A stretch of 40,686 nucleotides of DNA from an uncultured Acidobacteriia bacterium (GCA_903925015.1 CAIYDY010000341.1:1-40686); one strand, 5' to 3'. Positions 8,092-16,800 are shown, counted from the first letter of the stretch. The notes: a model not told the origin generated them from the letters alone. Numbers and translations are program-made.

Positions 8092-8103
8092 TTGACGGTT
8101 GAA
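8092..8103. promoter_or_regulatory. Degenerate copy of the TTGAC(C/G)GTCAA palindrome
   Basis: TTGACGGTTGAA, embedded in T- and A-runs, lies directly after the stop of the gene at 8106 and 40 bp upstream of the start at 8052. It differs from the perfect copies at 9852 and 18641 by one inserted or changed base in the right arm. Confidence 0.35.
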
Positions 8104-8105
8104 AA

Positions 8106-8339
8106 CTAATGGGTATCGATGGAGCCCGGGAGCACTGGCTCGGCGGCTAAGAGGGCCTTTAACTTCCAAGCGGAAGTTTCAATCTTGTGCAGGTACCGAC
8201 GTAACTTGGCGTCGTCCCAATCTCGGCCGTAGCGTTCAATGGACTCAACTGCAGACAAAATCACTGTAAGTTCGGACCGGCATTCATGGACAATTCCATT
8301 CAATGGGGAGGGCTGAACGGTGCCGTCGTCAGAGGCCAT
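8106..8339 (-). CDS. Isolated DHp (HisKA-like) mini-protein with candidate phospho-accepting His
   Basis: A 77-residue protein with no ATPase domain. The segment GIVHECRSELTVIL (His18) matches a kinase H-box of the form HELRxPLTVIL with the Pro replaced by Glu. It is followed by SAVESIERYG and a second helix (LRRYLHKIETSAWKLKALL), as in a two-helix dimerisation and phosphotransfer domain. The start at ATG 8339 lies 4 bp after the stop of the receiver gene at 8344, so translation is probably coupled. It is the last gene of a three-gene operon with a receiver and a receiver-kinase that lacks its own His, which suggests this small protein may supply the missing phospho-acceptor. The domain call rests on pattern only; it could also be a degraded kinase fragment. 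Confidence 0.65.
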   Translation of the reverse strand: MASDDGTVQPSPLNGIVHECRSELTVILSAVESIERYGRDWDDAKLRRYLHKIETSAWKLKALLAAEPVLPGSIDTH

Positions 8340-8343
8340 GACT

Positions 8344-8706
8344 TCAGTATACGTACGCGGCGAGGCGACGCACGGCATCCAGGAGCAGCCTCAGCGACAG
8401 CGGTTTGCCCAGAACCAAATCGGCACAACCTGTTTCGGGCAGCGAATGAGGCTCAAACCCGGTTACGAGGATCACGCGCGGCGGGCAATCCAATTGCTTG
8501 GCCGCCGCGCATACCTCGAGACCGGTTAGGCCGGGCATCGAAAAATCCGTAATCAGGATGTCCATTGAATAGCGTCCCGAGGCAAGATTCGTCAACGTAT
8601 CGGAATCCGGACACACGTAGTATGGGTCAAAGCCTTCCTCGCGGAGGCAGTCCAACCAAATTTCCGCAAGACTGTCGTCGTCGTCCACGATTAGCACCCG
8701 TGTCAT
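8344..8706 (-). CDS. Single-domain response regulator (CheY-like receiver)
   Basis: A 120-residue receiver domain with no output domain. The acidic cluster VDDDDS (8-12), phospho-acceptor Asp54 in ILITDFSMPG, the switch Thr in VILVTGFE and the conserved Lys in LVLGKPLS are all present. It should be phosphorylatable and act by protein contact. The ATG at 8706 overlaps the TGA of the upstream receiver-kinase gene in an ATGA, so the two are translationally coupled. The gene at 8106 follows by 4 bp. The three probably form one phosphorelay. Confidence 0.93.
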   Translation of the reverse strand: MTRVLIVDDDDSLAEIWLDCLREEGFDPYYVCPDSDTLTNLASGRYSMDILITDFSMPGLTGLEVCAAAKQLDCPPRVILVTGFEPHSLPETGCADLVLGKPLSLRLLLDAVRRLAAYVY

Positions 8707-9791
8707 AACGTCGATTCCAGGAATTCGAGTGTGATGACCGTACCGGAGGACGGTGCTGTCTCGAATCTCCATGTAGCGCCCAAATGGTCCAGAATGGCCC
8801 GGCACACGGTAAGCCCACTGCCTTGCCGGAACTTGACCGGGCCGGTTCCCGGTGCCCCGCCGACGGGCAGCATGGATTGCAGGACGGCGGTAGGGATTCC
8901 GGGACCGTGGTCCGACACGCGAACAAGGACACAGGGAGACGCAACAGAGACTTCGACAAGAACACCGGTACCGGGGGCGGAGAACTCGAAGGCATTGTCC
9001 ACTATTTCCGATACGATCTTGGTGGTGGCCCGACGCGGCAGAAGCGCCCGACCGCCTTCAACACGCACCGTCAAGTCACTCTCCCGCCGAGCAATGCGCG
9101 CGGTTTCCGTAGCTGCGCTGCGCACCACATCCGCAACGTCGGCGGGCTCGTCACGACCGTCGGCATTCATTTTGTCCGTCGCAAGACGCATCAGGAATTC
9201 AAAATTTTCCACACTGCGGAAAAGGCGTCGGGATGAGTTTCGAATATCGGCTGAAAGCTCCTGGACGTGCGCTTGCCCCAGTTGGGTGCAATGCTCCGCA
9301 AGGACGTCCGAACAACCAACGATTCCGCGCAGTGGAGCCAACATATCCAGCGGGATACTTCGGAGAACCTCCTCCCCGATTTGGCGGAGGCGGGAACTTT
9401 GTCTCGAAGTTAGTTCATCCCGGCGTTTGAGCCGTGTGCGGATAACACTCAGCACCCCGTCGATAGTCCAGGGCTTGGTCAGATAGTCGTCCGCACCAAG
9501 GTCCATTCCCTGGCGGAAGTCCTCACGCTCGGACTTTCCTGTAAGAAACACAAGGGGAATGGTGGCGATGCGTGGATCGGCCCGGAGTGCGTCCAGAAAC
9601 TCGAAGCCGCCCATGCCAGGCATGACCGCGTCACAAAGAATCAGGTCCGGCACGGAATCCCGAAGGTACTCCAGGGCCTCCAGTCCATTCTCGGCGGTTG
9701 CGGTGGCGAAACCCTCGGCTTGGAGTATTTCGACAAGGTTTTCGCGTACGGCGGCATGGTCATCGACGACGAGGATCGTTTGGCCAGTCAT
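8703..9791 (-). CDS. Receiver-histidine kinase hybrid with His replaced by Leu
   Basis: A 362-residue cytoplasmic protein. Residues 1-120 are a receiver (VVDDH at 8-12, phospho-acceptor Asp54 in LILCDAVMPG, LTGK, LTKPW). Residues about 120-205 are a dimerisation domain in which SIPLDMLAPLRGIVG aligns with the usual SLPHELRTPLNGILG, so the phospho-accepting His is Leu148. Residues about 250-360 are an ATPase domain with an N-box (EIVDNAFEFSAPG), G1 box (VSDHGPGIP) and G2 box (GSGLTVCRAILDHLG). ATP binding looks intact while autophosphorylation in cis cannot occur at the usual site. The start is the ATG at 9791. The next genes are a receiver (8344) and a His-bearing mini-protein (8106). A perfect TTGACCGTCAA lies 60 bp upstream of the start. 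Confidence 0.9.
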   Translation of the reverse strand: MTGQTILVVDDHAAVRENLVEILQAEGFATATAENGLEALEYLRDSVPDLILCDAVMPGMGGFEFLDALRADPRIATIPLVFLTGKSEREDFRQGMDLGADDYLTKPWTIDGVLSVIRTRLKRRDELTSRQSSRLRQIGEEVLRSIPLDMLAPLRGIVGCSDVLAEHCTQLGQAHVQELSADIRNSSRRLFRSVENFEFLMRLATDKMNADGRDEPADVADVVRSAATETARIARRESDLTVRVEGGRALLPRRATTKIVSEIVDNAFEFSAPGTGVLVEVSVASPCVLVRVSDHGPGIPTAVLQSMLPVGGAPGTGPVKFRQGSGLTVCRAILDHLGATWRFETAPSSGTVITLEFLESTL

Positions 9792-9847
9792 ACAGGACGG
9801 GGAGACGGCATCTACTTCAGGATACCCCCGGCTCCAACCGGCGACAC

Positions 9848-9865
9848 TTTTTTGACCGTCAAAAA
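9848..9865. promoter_or_regulatory. Perfect TTGACCGTCAA palindrome in divergent intergenic region
   Basis: TTTTTTGACCGTCAAAAA is an almost complete 18-bp palindrome about the central C, located in the 154-bp gap between the divergent genes at 9791 and 9946. The same core recurs at 16761 and 18641. An operator is the simplest reading; the binding protein is unknown. Confidence 0.5.
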
Positions 9866-9931
9866 CAGTGTATCCCGCCAATTGCCGGGTGTTTTCCCGG
9901 AACTCATGGATCTCCGGGGTAGCCGCCACGG

Positions 9932-9937
9932 TATCAT
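9932..9937 (+). promoter_or_regulatory. Possible -10 box of a leaderless gene (9946)
   Basis: TATCAT ends 8 nt before the ATG at 9946 and no Shine-Dalgarno is present, so transcription would begin at or next to the start codon. Inferred. Confidence 0.35.
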
Positions 9938-9945
9938 AGTGGTCA

Positions 9946-11337
9946 ATGATGCCCAGCGCGGAGAACATTGGAACAGCCAAGGGAGTAGCGGAGCTACCAG
10001 GTCAGCCAACACCGGATCAGTTGAACGCGGAGATTCAGAGAATCTGCAAACACCCCGAGTTCGCCCGGTCAAAGACACTCCAGAGGTTTCTCCAGTTTAC
10101 GGTTGCCGAGACGCTGGCAGGTCGGGGTGAACTGTTGAAGGAATACGCGATTGCGCTCAGCGTGCTGCGCCGGGATCAGGATTTCGACCCGCGCAACTCA
10201 TCCGTGGTCCGCAGCCAGGCAAGGATTTTGCGCACCAAGTTAGCCCTTTACTACGAGGCCAGTCCGAGTGCAGTGCGGATCGAATATTCGCCCGGTTCCT
10301 ACATTCCGACCTTTCGTCTTGAAACGATGCCGACGGACCACACGGACCGACGGAGGATGATGGCATTCCACAGCCTTCGCACCCTTCTTTCGACCGCACG
10401 ACTGGAGGCCGTGGAACCGACGCGTGAATTGCTCGAAGCAATCGCTGAGGAAAACCCCTCGTGCGCCGCCTCCTTGGCTGGCCTTTCGATCTGCCTGGCA
10501 TTCAGCCAGTTGTTAAACCTCGATTCGGACTTGGGAGTCCAAGCAAATGCCAAGGGATTGGCCATGCGGGCTTTGGCCGTATCGCGCAAATCGAGCGAGG
10601 CGTGGACGGCAATGGGATTGATCAAGTTCGCGTTCGACTGGGACTTCGACGCGGCTGGCGAGTGTCTGGACCAGGCAACCGCCCTGGCCGCGCCGTCGGG
10701 TGCGACCACCGCCTTCGCTGTCACGCTGCGAGGGCTCCTGAACTTCCGCCAATCCAAGGACACCGATCCCAACGCCGGACGGCGAGAGCTGGAGGAACTT
10801 GGGCGCAAGGATCCGGAAAATGCTTTGGTCCAATGCGGTTTGGCGTGGATCGCATTCTGCGAAGGCAGGTACCCGGATAGCTTGAGCGCTCTGGACCACG
10901 CCGCCGCCATATCCCCGGATTGTGCACCGGTCAAGGGCTTTCGTCCCTTCGCACTGGCCTTGCAGGGAGATTACAAGGGTGCCCGGACCGTAGGCGAATC
11001 ATGGACACAAACGGACTGGCTAGACGCGTGGCTCAACGTGCTGCAGGGACGGACGGAGGCCGCAACCAAAATGATCCGACGTGCCGACATTGGAGCCGAC
11101 GCAAGCATGTCGGCACAGCTGTTCCGGATGTGCATTCTCGCGGAACTGGGAGAGAGCGCCCTGGCGCGAACAATGGCATCGCGGGCCAAAAGGCAGCACA
11201 AACCCTACGCTCTGTTCATCGAGCCAAGCCAGCCCCAGCCGGCTCTTCGTCCAGCGCCGCATCGATCCCTATATCCATGGCAGCGGGACCAAACGTCTGC
11301 ATCCGCCGAAGTGCTACCGCCCAGACTGGTGGCTTGA
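9946..11337 (+). CDS. Winged-helix-like domain protein with TPR-type repeats
   Basis: A 463-residue soluble protein, probably a transcriptional or signalling regulator. Residues about 23-125 match the domain found at the N-terminus of many Solibacter TPR and cyclase-like regulators: RICKHPEFARSKTLQRFL, ETLAGRGELLKEYAI, DFDPRNSSVVRSQARILR and VRIEYSPGSYIPTF. The rest is a helical repeat array of TPR type (SCAASLAGLSICLAFSQLL, SSEAWTAMGLIKFAFDWDFD, ALVQCGLAWIAFCEGRYPDS) likely for protein contact. The last 122 bp overlap the convergent hybrid kinase. There is no receiver domain. It is divergent from the His-less kinase operon, sharing a 154-bp gap with a palindrome, so it may regulate or be regulated with it. 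Confidence 0.85.
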   Translation: MMPSAENIGTAKGVAELPGQPTPDQLNAEIQRICKHPEFARSKTLQRFLQFTVAETLAGRGELLKEYAIALSVLRRDQDFDPRNSSVVRSQARILRTKLALYYEASPSAVRIEYSPGSYIPTFRLETMPTDHTDRRRMMAFHSLRTLLSTARLEAVEPTRELLEAIAEENPSCAASLAGLSICLAFSQLLNLDSDLGVQANAKGLAMRALAVSRKSSEAWTAMGLIKFAFDWDFDAAGECLDQATALAAPSGATTAFAVTLRGLLNFRQSKDTDPNAGRRELEELGRKDPENALVQCGLAWIAFCEGRYPDSLSALDHAAAISPDCAPVKGFRPFALALQGDYKGARTVGESWTQTDWLDAWLNVLQGRTEAATKMIRRADIGADASMSAQLFRMCILAELGESALARTMASRAKRQHKPYALFIEPSQPQPALRPAPHRSLYPWQRDQTSASAEVLPPRLVA

Positions 11338-12460
11338 ACGGCTCGGATTCCCTCCGGAGTTCGGACACAGGCAGCGGCACAGGGGGGATCGTCATTGTAA
11401 ACACGGACCCCTGCAGAGCATTCGGCTCGACACGGATGCTGCCGCCGTGCAACTCCGCCACCATGCGGCAGAACGGAAGGCCCAACCCCACACCGATTTG
11501 ATGGGGCGTGTTCGCCTCGGAGGAAAAATAGGGCGCGAAGATCGACTCACGAAGCGCCTCGGGGACCCCCGGCCCGCCGTCGACAACGCGGAACACGAGA
11601 GGAGAACCCGGGCCAGCCAAAAGCCCTCCGCCAACCTCCACGCATTCACCGGAAGGGGTGTATTTGAGGGCATTGGAAAGCAAGTTTTCCAGACTGCGCC
11701 GCACCAGATCCGAGTCGATTTCGGCGACAACACCGTCCGGAAATGTGGATAGGATGGAAATCGACCGCCGCGCCGCCGTAACTCCCGCCCCGAGAACGGT
11801 CGACTGGACCAACTCGGATACGTCGCAAGCTACCCGATTGGCCTGCAATCGCCCGCTCTCCGATTTGCCCAACAACAGAATTTGGTCGACAAGGCCGGTA
11901 AGCCTCGACAGCCCATCCTGAATCCGCGCAAGATTGGCGGCGGAACGGGTGGACAGGTCTGAATCGGCACCAATGCTCTCGGCAGCTCCGGCGATCAAGG
12001 CGAGCGGTGAACGGAAATCATGGATGATCATGTGCGTGACCAAGTCCCGCCGCAACATGAGTTGCTGCAGTTCCACGTTCTGCTTGCGGATCCGCAGCAT
12101 GGTGCGGATGCGCGCCCGCAGTTCGACCCCCGCAACCGGCTTGGTAATGAAGTCGTCCGCACCGGCTTCCATTGCCGAAACAAGAGCCCGACGGTCCGCC
12201 AGTGCCGAGAGGACGATGATGGGCATCTGGCTGGTTTCTTTTCGGGCACGCAGCTGGGTGCAAACCTCGAATCCCGTCATGCCAGGCATCATCAGATCGA
12301 GCAGCACCAGGTCCGGCGTTTCGGCTTGGACCATCTCCAAAGCCCGGAAGCCATTCTCGGCACGCTGCAACCGATAATTCTCGACTGAAAGCATCGCTTC
12401 CAGAGTCTTGACGATCATGTCGTGGTCGTCGACGATCAAAATCGTGGTCTGCTGGTTCAC
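11216..12460 (-). CDS. Receiver-histidine kinase hybrid
   Basis: A 414-residue cytoplasmic signalling protein. Receiver domain at 5-125 (LIVDDHD, phospho-acceptor Asp55 in LVLLDLMMPG, VLSA, ITKPV). A dimerisation domain follows with intact His147 in MIIHDFRSPLALIAG, then an ATPase domain with N-box (SLENLLSNALKYTPSG), G1 (VVDGGPGVPE), F-box (FAPYF) and G2 (GVGLGLPFCRMVAELHGG). The start is the GTG at 12460, overlapping the TGA of the large PAS kinase as GTGA, so the two are translationally coupled and probably work in one relay in which the PAS kinase feeds this receiver. The 3' end overlaps the convergent TPR gene by 122 bp. Confidence 0.92.
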   Translation of the reverse strand: MNQQTTILIVDDHDMIVKTLEAMLSVENYRLQRAENGFRALEMVQAETPDLVLLDLMMPGMTGFEVCTQLRARKETSQMPIIVLSALADRRALVSAMEAGADDFITKPVAGVELRARIRTMLRIRKQNVELQQLMLRRDLVTHMIIHDFRSPLALIAGAAESIGADSDLSTRSAANLARIQDGLSRLTGLVDQILLLGKSESGRLQANRVACDVSELVQSTVLGAGVTAARRSISILSTFPDGVVAEIDSDLVRRSLENLLSNALKYTPSGECVEVGGGLLAGPGSPLVFRVVDGGPGVPEALRESIFAPYFSSEANTPHQIGVGLGLPFCRMVAELHGGSIRVEPNALQGSVFTMTIPPVPLPVSELRRESEPFKPPVWAVALRRMQTFGPAAMDIGIDAALDEEPAGAGLAR

Positions 12461-15400
12461 TGGGCAGCCTCCTTTGGGTCGTGCCAGGTGTCGGAAAGAA
12501 GCGCTGAGAAAATCACGGGTGCCAAGTAGATCTCCTTTAGGCCGACTGCATCCAGAATCGTGCGATTCGCTGGGACCTGCAGGGAGCTGACCCCGGCCAG
12601 CACGCCGTAGGGCTTCTCTCCGCTTTCCTGATGCAATTTGGATGCCAGGGAAAGGGCCAGATCCTCGGAACCGTCCAAATCAATGAGGAGAATATCCATT
12701 GCGGGCTGGGTGCCCGACTGGCAGCCAGACGCCTGATAGCTAGAGACGATGCGATCGAACGCGCCCACGCCGGGAATAACCGCATAACCATGTGCCTGAA
12801 GCACGGCACGGTATCTGGTAACGGCCAAGCCACCGAAACTTACAATCACGCAGCGGTTGTTGGACGGCCGGTGATCCGCCGAAGCGTTCTCCGGCGGCTC
12901 CGCCACTTGACGCAGAGGCATCACCAGCGAGAAACAACTTCCGACTCCCGGCTCGGTCTCGAGCCGAATCCCCCCGGAGTGCATTTCCATAATCCTGCGG
13001 GCCATGCTGAGCCCCAGACCGGTTCCCGAAGTGGCACGGGCAAGACTGGAGTCCGCTTGGACGAAAGGCTTGAAGAGGAGCCTCTGCTGATTCCAAGGAA
13101 TGCCCGGACCGTGGTCCCGAATCTCAAAAGTGATCAAGCCTTTGGATGCATTGCGAGACACCGAGAATCCAATTTCCGTTCCCGTCCCGGAGAACTTGAC
13201 CGCATTGGCGAGAATATTCACCAGTGCCTGGCGGATGCGGCGTTCATCCACCTCGACGTCGTACCCTTCCATTTCCAGCCGCGGATTCGGACCAGTGGAT
13301 TCGAAGGCCACCAGAATCCGTTGATCCTTCTGGTCTGCCAAGGCCTTCACCATGTCCAGGGACTGGCCCACGACGGTTTCGACACCTTGAACGCTCCAAT
13401 CGGTAACCATGCGTCCTGCCTCAATTTTGGACAGATCGAGGATGTCGTTGATCAAGCCCAGCAGGTGGGTGCTGCTGGATTGCATCACATCCAGGGACTC
13501 GGTCTGGGCCTCGGTCATGTTGTCGGAGAGGTCGAACCGAAGGACCTCGCACATTCCCATGATTCCGGTGAGCGGGGTGCGCAACTCATGGCTCATGTTT
13601 GCGAGGAAATCGTCCTTCATCTTCATGGCCTGCTCCAGCGCGCGGTTCGCCACCGCCAACTCGTCCCTGCTGCGCATCAACTGGGCCTGCGCCTCCATGC
13701 GCGGCGTCATTTCGAGACAGGTGCATATTACGTAGCCGCCGGGAAGCAGGCGAAGGGTGCCCTCGCCAGCCGCATCCACACCGTCCCGGCGCGTCCACCG
13801 GAGGGGCCCCACCCATCGTCCGGTCTCCATGACGACGGGCCATGCCTCGCGCCAGAGCCGTTCCTGTTCGGCGGAGTCGTACAGCGCGCGCCAGGACAGC
13901 CCCAGCAACTCCCGGACCTCATAGCCGTGGAAGCGTGCGTACGCCTCGTTTAGGTAGAGGTACTTTTCATCATGGAGGATGGACACGCCGTCGATGGCCG
14001 CGTCCATGGCAAGCGCTTGCAGCTGAACCTCGCGGGTCCGGCGGGCGACCTCGCCCTCCAAGCCGGCGTTGACCTCGCGCAGCCGCTGCTCGGCCCTTTT
14101 TTGGAGTGTGATATCCACGGCAAGACACAAGACGACGGATTTGTCGCCGACTTCGATGCTTTGGAGGTAGATTCTGAAGTCCGACGGGGCGAGACCCGGC
14201 GGAAATAGTGTCCACTCCGCGACCTGGGAACCCAGCTCCCGCGTCTTGTGGATAAGGGCAAGGAAATCCTCAGCGCTGTAGGGTGGATCGCCAAATGGAA
14301 GATGCTCGTTCACGTCCTCCATCCCTGCGCTACCGGCACTCCGCAGGGCTGTGGCATTGGCGTCCAGAATTTCACCGGTTTCGGCATCAAAAAGGAGCAC
14401 CGCGAGCAATTCCGATTCGAAAACCTTGCGGAATTTTTCCTCACTCTGCGCCAATTGCCGGGTTGCGGCCTTCTCCGCCGTGACATCGCGCGACGACAGG
14501 ACAAATTGCTGGACCTGGCCGTCGATCCAGACGGGTCGGACTTGCGAGGCAATCTGGAGCCGCTTTTCGCCCACGGTCTGCTCGAATTCGATCTCCACAG
14601 GCGTGCCGTTCAGAACCAGCGGTCGGGCAGCTTTGATGCGCGCCTTGACGGCCGGATCCACCGTGCCGAAGAATTCCCCGCCCTCGATGTATCGGTCGGG
14701 GGCAAATCCACGGTTGGAGAAAAGGACACGGCCTTTGGTGTCGAGCAGTGCAACATTGGTGTCCAGTGCGTCCATCAGGGAAAGCAGCCGGGCTTGGGCC
14801 TCCTGGAACTTGGCTTCGGAACGCAGACGCTGGCAAGTCCGGGCGATGTCGGAGGCCACCCGTTCGAGAACCTCAATCTCATCCGCACCGAAACGATTGT
14901 GGACACCGGAGTAGACGCACAGCGCCGCCCATTCTCCCGGGACCAGTTCCACTGGAATCGTACCGGTGGACACGTAGCCGCAGGCGGTGGCGGCGGCGCG
15001 CCAGGGATTGTAGCCGGAATAGGTGGCGAAATCGGCAGCGACCGGGCGACGCTCCCGGATGGCCGTACCGGCGGGCCCCAGACCGTACTGGTCGTCGCCC
15101 CACGAAACATGGAGATTGCGGGCGTAGCCGTGGTCGTCGCCCGCAGTGGCGACGATGCGTATGGTCCGTTCAGGGGTATTTTCGGCCAAGCCAAACCACG
15201 CCATGCTGAACTGGCCGCTCTCCAGAACGGCCTCGCAGGCCGCATCGAAGACATTCTGGGGGGTGGTGGCCGCGAGCAGTTTCCGGCGTGTGAGGGCAAT
15301 GGAATCGAGTGCGCGGGTGAGCGACAGCAATTTCGCCTGCTCGGCCTTGCGCTCCGTAATGTCGGTGGCGAACCCCGCGAGGAAGCGATACGGCCCCACC

Positions 15401-16572
15401 CGGACATGGTCGAAATGCACCTCGACTGGAAACTCATCGCCGCTCTTGGTGCGATACACGCTCTCCAAGGCAACGCTGTGATTGCGCCTGACCTGTTGCC
15501 ATCTCGCTGCGGGATCGGAAGGATCGATACCTTTGTCGATATCCCAGGCAAAGAGCGAAGTCATTTCCTCCCTGGTGTAGCCGAGCCGATCCACAGCCGC
15601 TTTGTTGACGTAGGTGATTCTTCCCGTGGCGTCGATGCGGAACACAATCTTCCGGGTATATTCCAACAAGGCCGTGGCCAGTTCCAGTTCCGAAACCACG
15701 GCCTTCGCCGCTGTGATGTCCGAACAGTGCGCGAACATGAGGCGGTGGCCGTCCGGCTGGCCGGACTCGATCAGCTGGTAGCGGACCTGAAGCCACCGGT
15801 AGATGCCATCGGCATGCAGAAAGCGCGTCTCCGCGTCCAAGGGCTTGCCGGACTCCATGGACCAGTTGGCAAGCATTTTCGGCAGATCGTCGGGGTGGAT
15901 TCGGCTGTCTGCGAATCCGGGTTCGAAAAAACGCTCGCGCGGGAAGCCCAAGAGTTCGGCGGACCCGGCCGAGACCAGTCTGGCAGGTTTCCCATAGTCG
16001 GCCACGATAATGCTTCCGGGCAGGCAATCAATGACACGCCGAAGCTCGGTCGCGCTCAGTTCGGCACGCAATTTCGCCGTTTGCGACTCGGTTTTGTCAC
16101 GCACAATCAGGCGGATGTGCGGGAAGGCACCGGTTTCGATGCGCCACGCCCGTGCACGCACCCAGCGGACTTCGTGGTCGGGACGGAGGATGCGGACAAG
16201 GGCTTGCGCGTAGCCGGATGCCGAAAGCTCGGCGGACATCGACTCCAAACTGGCTCCGTCATCGGGATGCAGCACCACCCGCCAAGCGTCGGAGTAGGTC
16301 AAATCCGCAAAGCTCCGCCCGAACAGGAGTTCACTATGCGGGTTGGCGAAAAGCAAGGTTTCGGCGGGGAGGGACCAGATGAGGACCGCCTCGTCAAGAT
16401 CCCGGAAAACATCGAACCAAAACTCCGGCGGGACGGAAGAGGGAGCCTTTGCGGGGACCGCATCCATGGCGGGAGACGCTTTTGCGGGGCGCGTCACACT
16501 CTGATCATGGCACAGATGGGACGGGCTAGCTGGAGGCTCGCTGGAGAGGGGTAAAACCGGGGTCAATTCCAT
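12457..16572 (-). CDS. Multi-PAS/GAF sensor histidine kinase with C-terminal pseudo-receiver
   Basis: A 1371-residue kinase with no membrane segment, hence a cytoplasmic sensor. Domains in order: PAS at about 50-165, 175-290 and 300-410; GAF at 430-585; PAS at 595-700 and 710-830; a coiled coil (REVNAGLEGEVARRTREVQ) at 830-855; PAS at 855-960; a second coiled linker; HisKA with His995 in ANMSHELRTPLTGIMG; ATPase at 1080-1220 with N-box ALVNILANAVKFSG, G1 RDHGPGIP and G2 TSGTGLGLSMARRIMEMH. Residues 1238-1371 have receiver-like spacing (CVIVSFGGLA, MDILLIDLDGSEDLAL, IYLAPV) but lack the acidic pair and the Lys, so this is probably a pseudo-receiver. The gene is coupled to the hybrid at 11216. 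Signals are unknown; a GAF or PAS could bind a small ligand or haem. Confidence 0.92.
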   Translation of the reverse strand: MELTPVLPLSSEPPASPSHLCHDQSVTRPAKASPAMDAVPAKAPSSVPPEFWFDVFRDLDEAVLIWSLPAETLLFANPHSELLFGRSFADLTYSDAWRVVLHPDDGASLESMSAELSASGYAQALVRILRPDHEVRWVRARAWRIETGAFPHIRLIVRDKTESQTAKLRAELSATELRRVIDCLPGSIIVADYGKPARLVSAGSAELLGFPRERFFEPGFADSRIHPDDLPKMLANWSMESGKPLDAETRFLHADGIYRWLQVRYQLIESGQPDGHRLMFAHCSDITAAKAVVSELELATALLEYTRKIVFRIDATGRITYVNKAAVDRLGYTREEMTSLFAWDIDKGIDPSDPAARWQQVRRNHSVALESVYRTKSGDEFPVEVHFDHVRVGPYRFLAGFATDITERKAEQAKLLSLTRALDSIALTRRKLLAATTPQNVFDAACEAVLESGQFSMAWFGLAENTPERTIRIVATAGDDHGYARNLHVSWGDDQYGLGPAGTAIRERRPVAADFATYSGYNPWRAAATACGYVSTGTIPVELVPGEWAALCVYSGVHNRFGADEIEVLERVASDIARTCQRLRSEAKFQEAQARLLSLMDALDTNVALLDTKGRVLFSNRGFAPDRYIEGGEFFGTVDPAVKARIKAARPLVLNGTPVEIEFEQTVGEKRLQIASQVRPVWIDGQVQQFVLSSRDVTAEKAATRQLAQSEEKFRKVFESELLAVLLFDAETGEILDANATALRSAGSAGMEDVNEHLPFGDPPYSAEDFLALIHKTRELGSQVAEWTLFPPGLAPSDFRIYLQSIEVGDKSVVLCLAVDITLQKRAEQRLREVNAGLEGEVARRTREVQLQALAMDAAIDGVSILHDEKYLYLNEAYARFHGYEVRELLGLSWRALYDSAEQERLWREAWPVVMETGRWVGPLRWTRRDGVDAAGEGTLRLLPGGYVICTCLEMTPRMEAQAQLMRSRDELAVANRALEQAMKMKDDFLANMSHELRTPLTGIMGMCEVLRFDLSDNMTEAQTESLDVMQSSSTHLLGLINDILDLSKIEAGRMVTDWSVQGVETVVGQSLDMVKALADQKDQRILVAFESTGPNPRLEMEGYDVEVDERRIRQALVNILANAVKFSGTGTEIGFSVSRNASKGLITFEIRDHGPGIPWNQQRLLFKPFVQADSSLARATSGTGLGLSMARRIMEMHSGGIRLETEPGVGSCFSLVMPLRQVAEPPENASADHRPSNNRCVIVSFGGLAVTRYRAVLQAHGYAVIPGVGAFDRIVSSYQASGCQSGTQPAMDILLIDLDGSEDLALSLASKLHQESGEKPYGVLAGVSSLQVPANRTILDAVGLKEIYLAPVIFSALLSDTWHDPKEAAQ

Positions 16573-16760
16573 TTGGGTATGGGGTGACGCGAGGCAGCAA
16601 GCACTGAATTGGGGCCACAGAATTCAGCCATGGCACCCTTCGCAGCTTTCCGCTTCGAGACCGGCGAAACGGCATACACAGGGAAAAAAGGGAAGGTTGC
16701 TCTGACCAGCCGCCAGCATGCTTCGTTCAAGGTAACATGCGGCGGACTTTTTTCCAAATC

Positions 16761-16787
16761 CTTGACGGTCAAACAAGGACCGTCAAG
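16761..16787. promoter_or_regulatory. Hairpin formed by two TTGACGGTC half-copies
   Basis: CTTGACGGTC (16761-16770) and GACCGTCAAG (16778-16787) are perfect 10-bp arms around AAACAAG. The left arm with the following bases also reads TTGACGGTCAA, the same core as at 9852 and 18641. It lies in the 228-bp gap between the stop at 16801 and the kinase start at 16572, which otherwise holds no convincing gene. No T-run follows on either strand, so a terminator role is less likely than an operator or processing site. Confidence 0.5.
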
Positions 16788-16800
16788 ACCTCAAGTATGG

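Noticed and set aside
8106-9791. Sequencing error as cause of the missing kinase His
   Set aside because: Several H-box positions differ together (LDML in place of HELR) while the frame and flanking residues stay intact, so a single-base error cannot explain it.
14248-16554. 768-codon plus-strand frame across the PAS kinase
   Set aside because: Antisense shadow of a multi-domain kinase with intact motifs; no motif of its own.
16563-16772. 69-codon minus-strand frame between the kinase and the knuckle gene
   Set aside because: It overlaps the kinase start and begins within the palindromic hairpin; no ribosome site or domain.
16761-16787. Rho-independent terminator
   Set aside because: The stem is perfect, but no T-run follows on either strand and the core repeats elsewhere as a palindrome.
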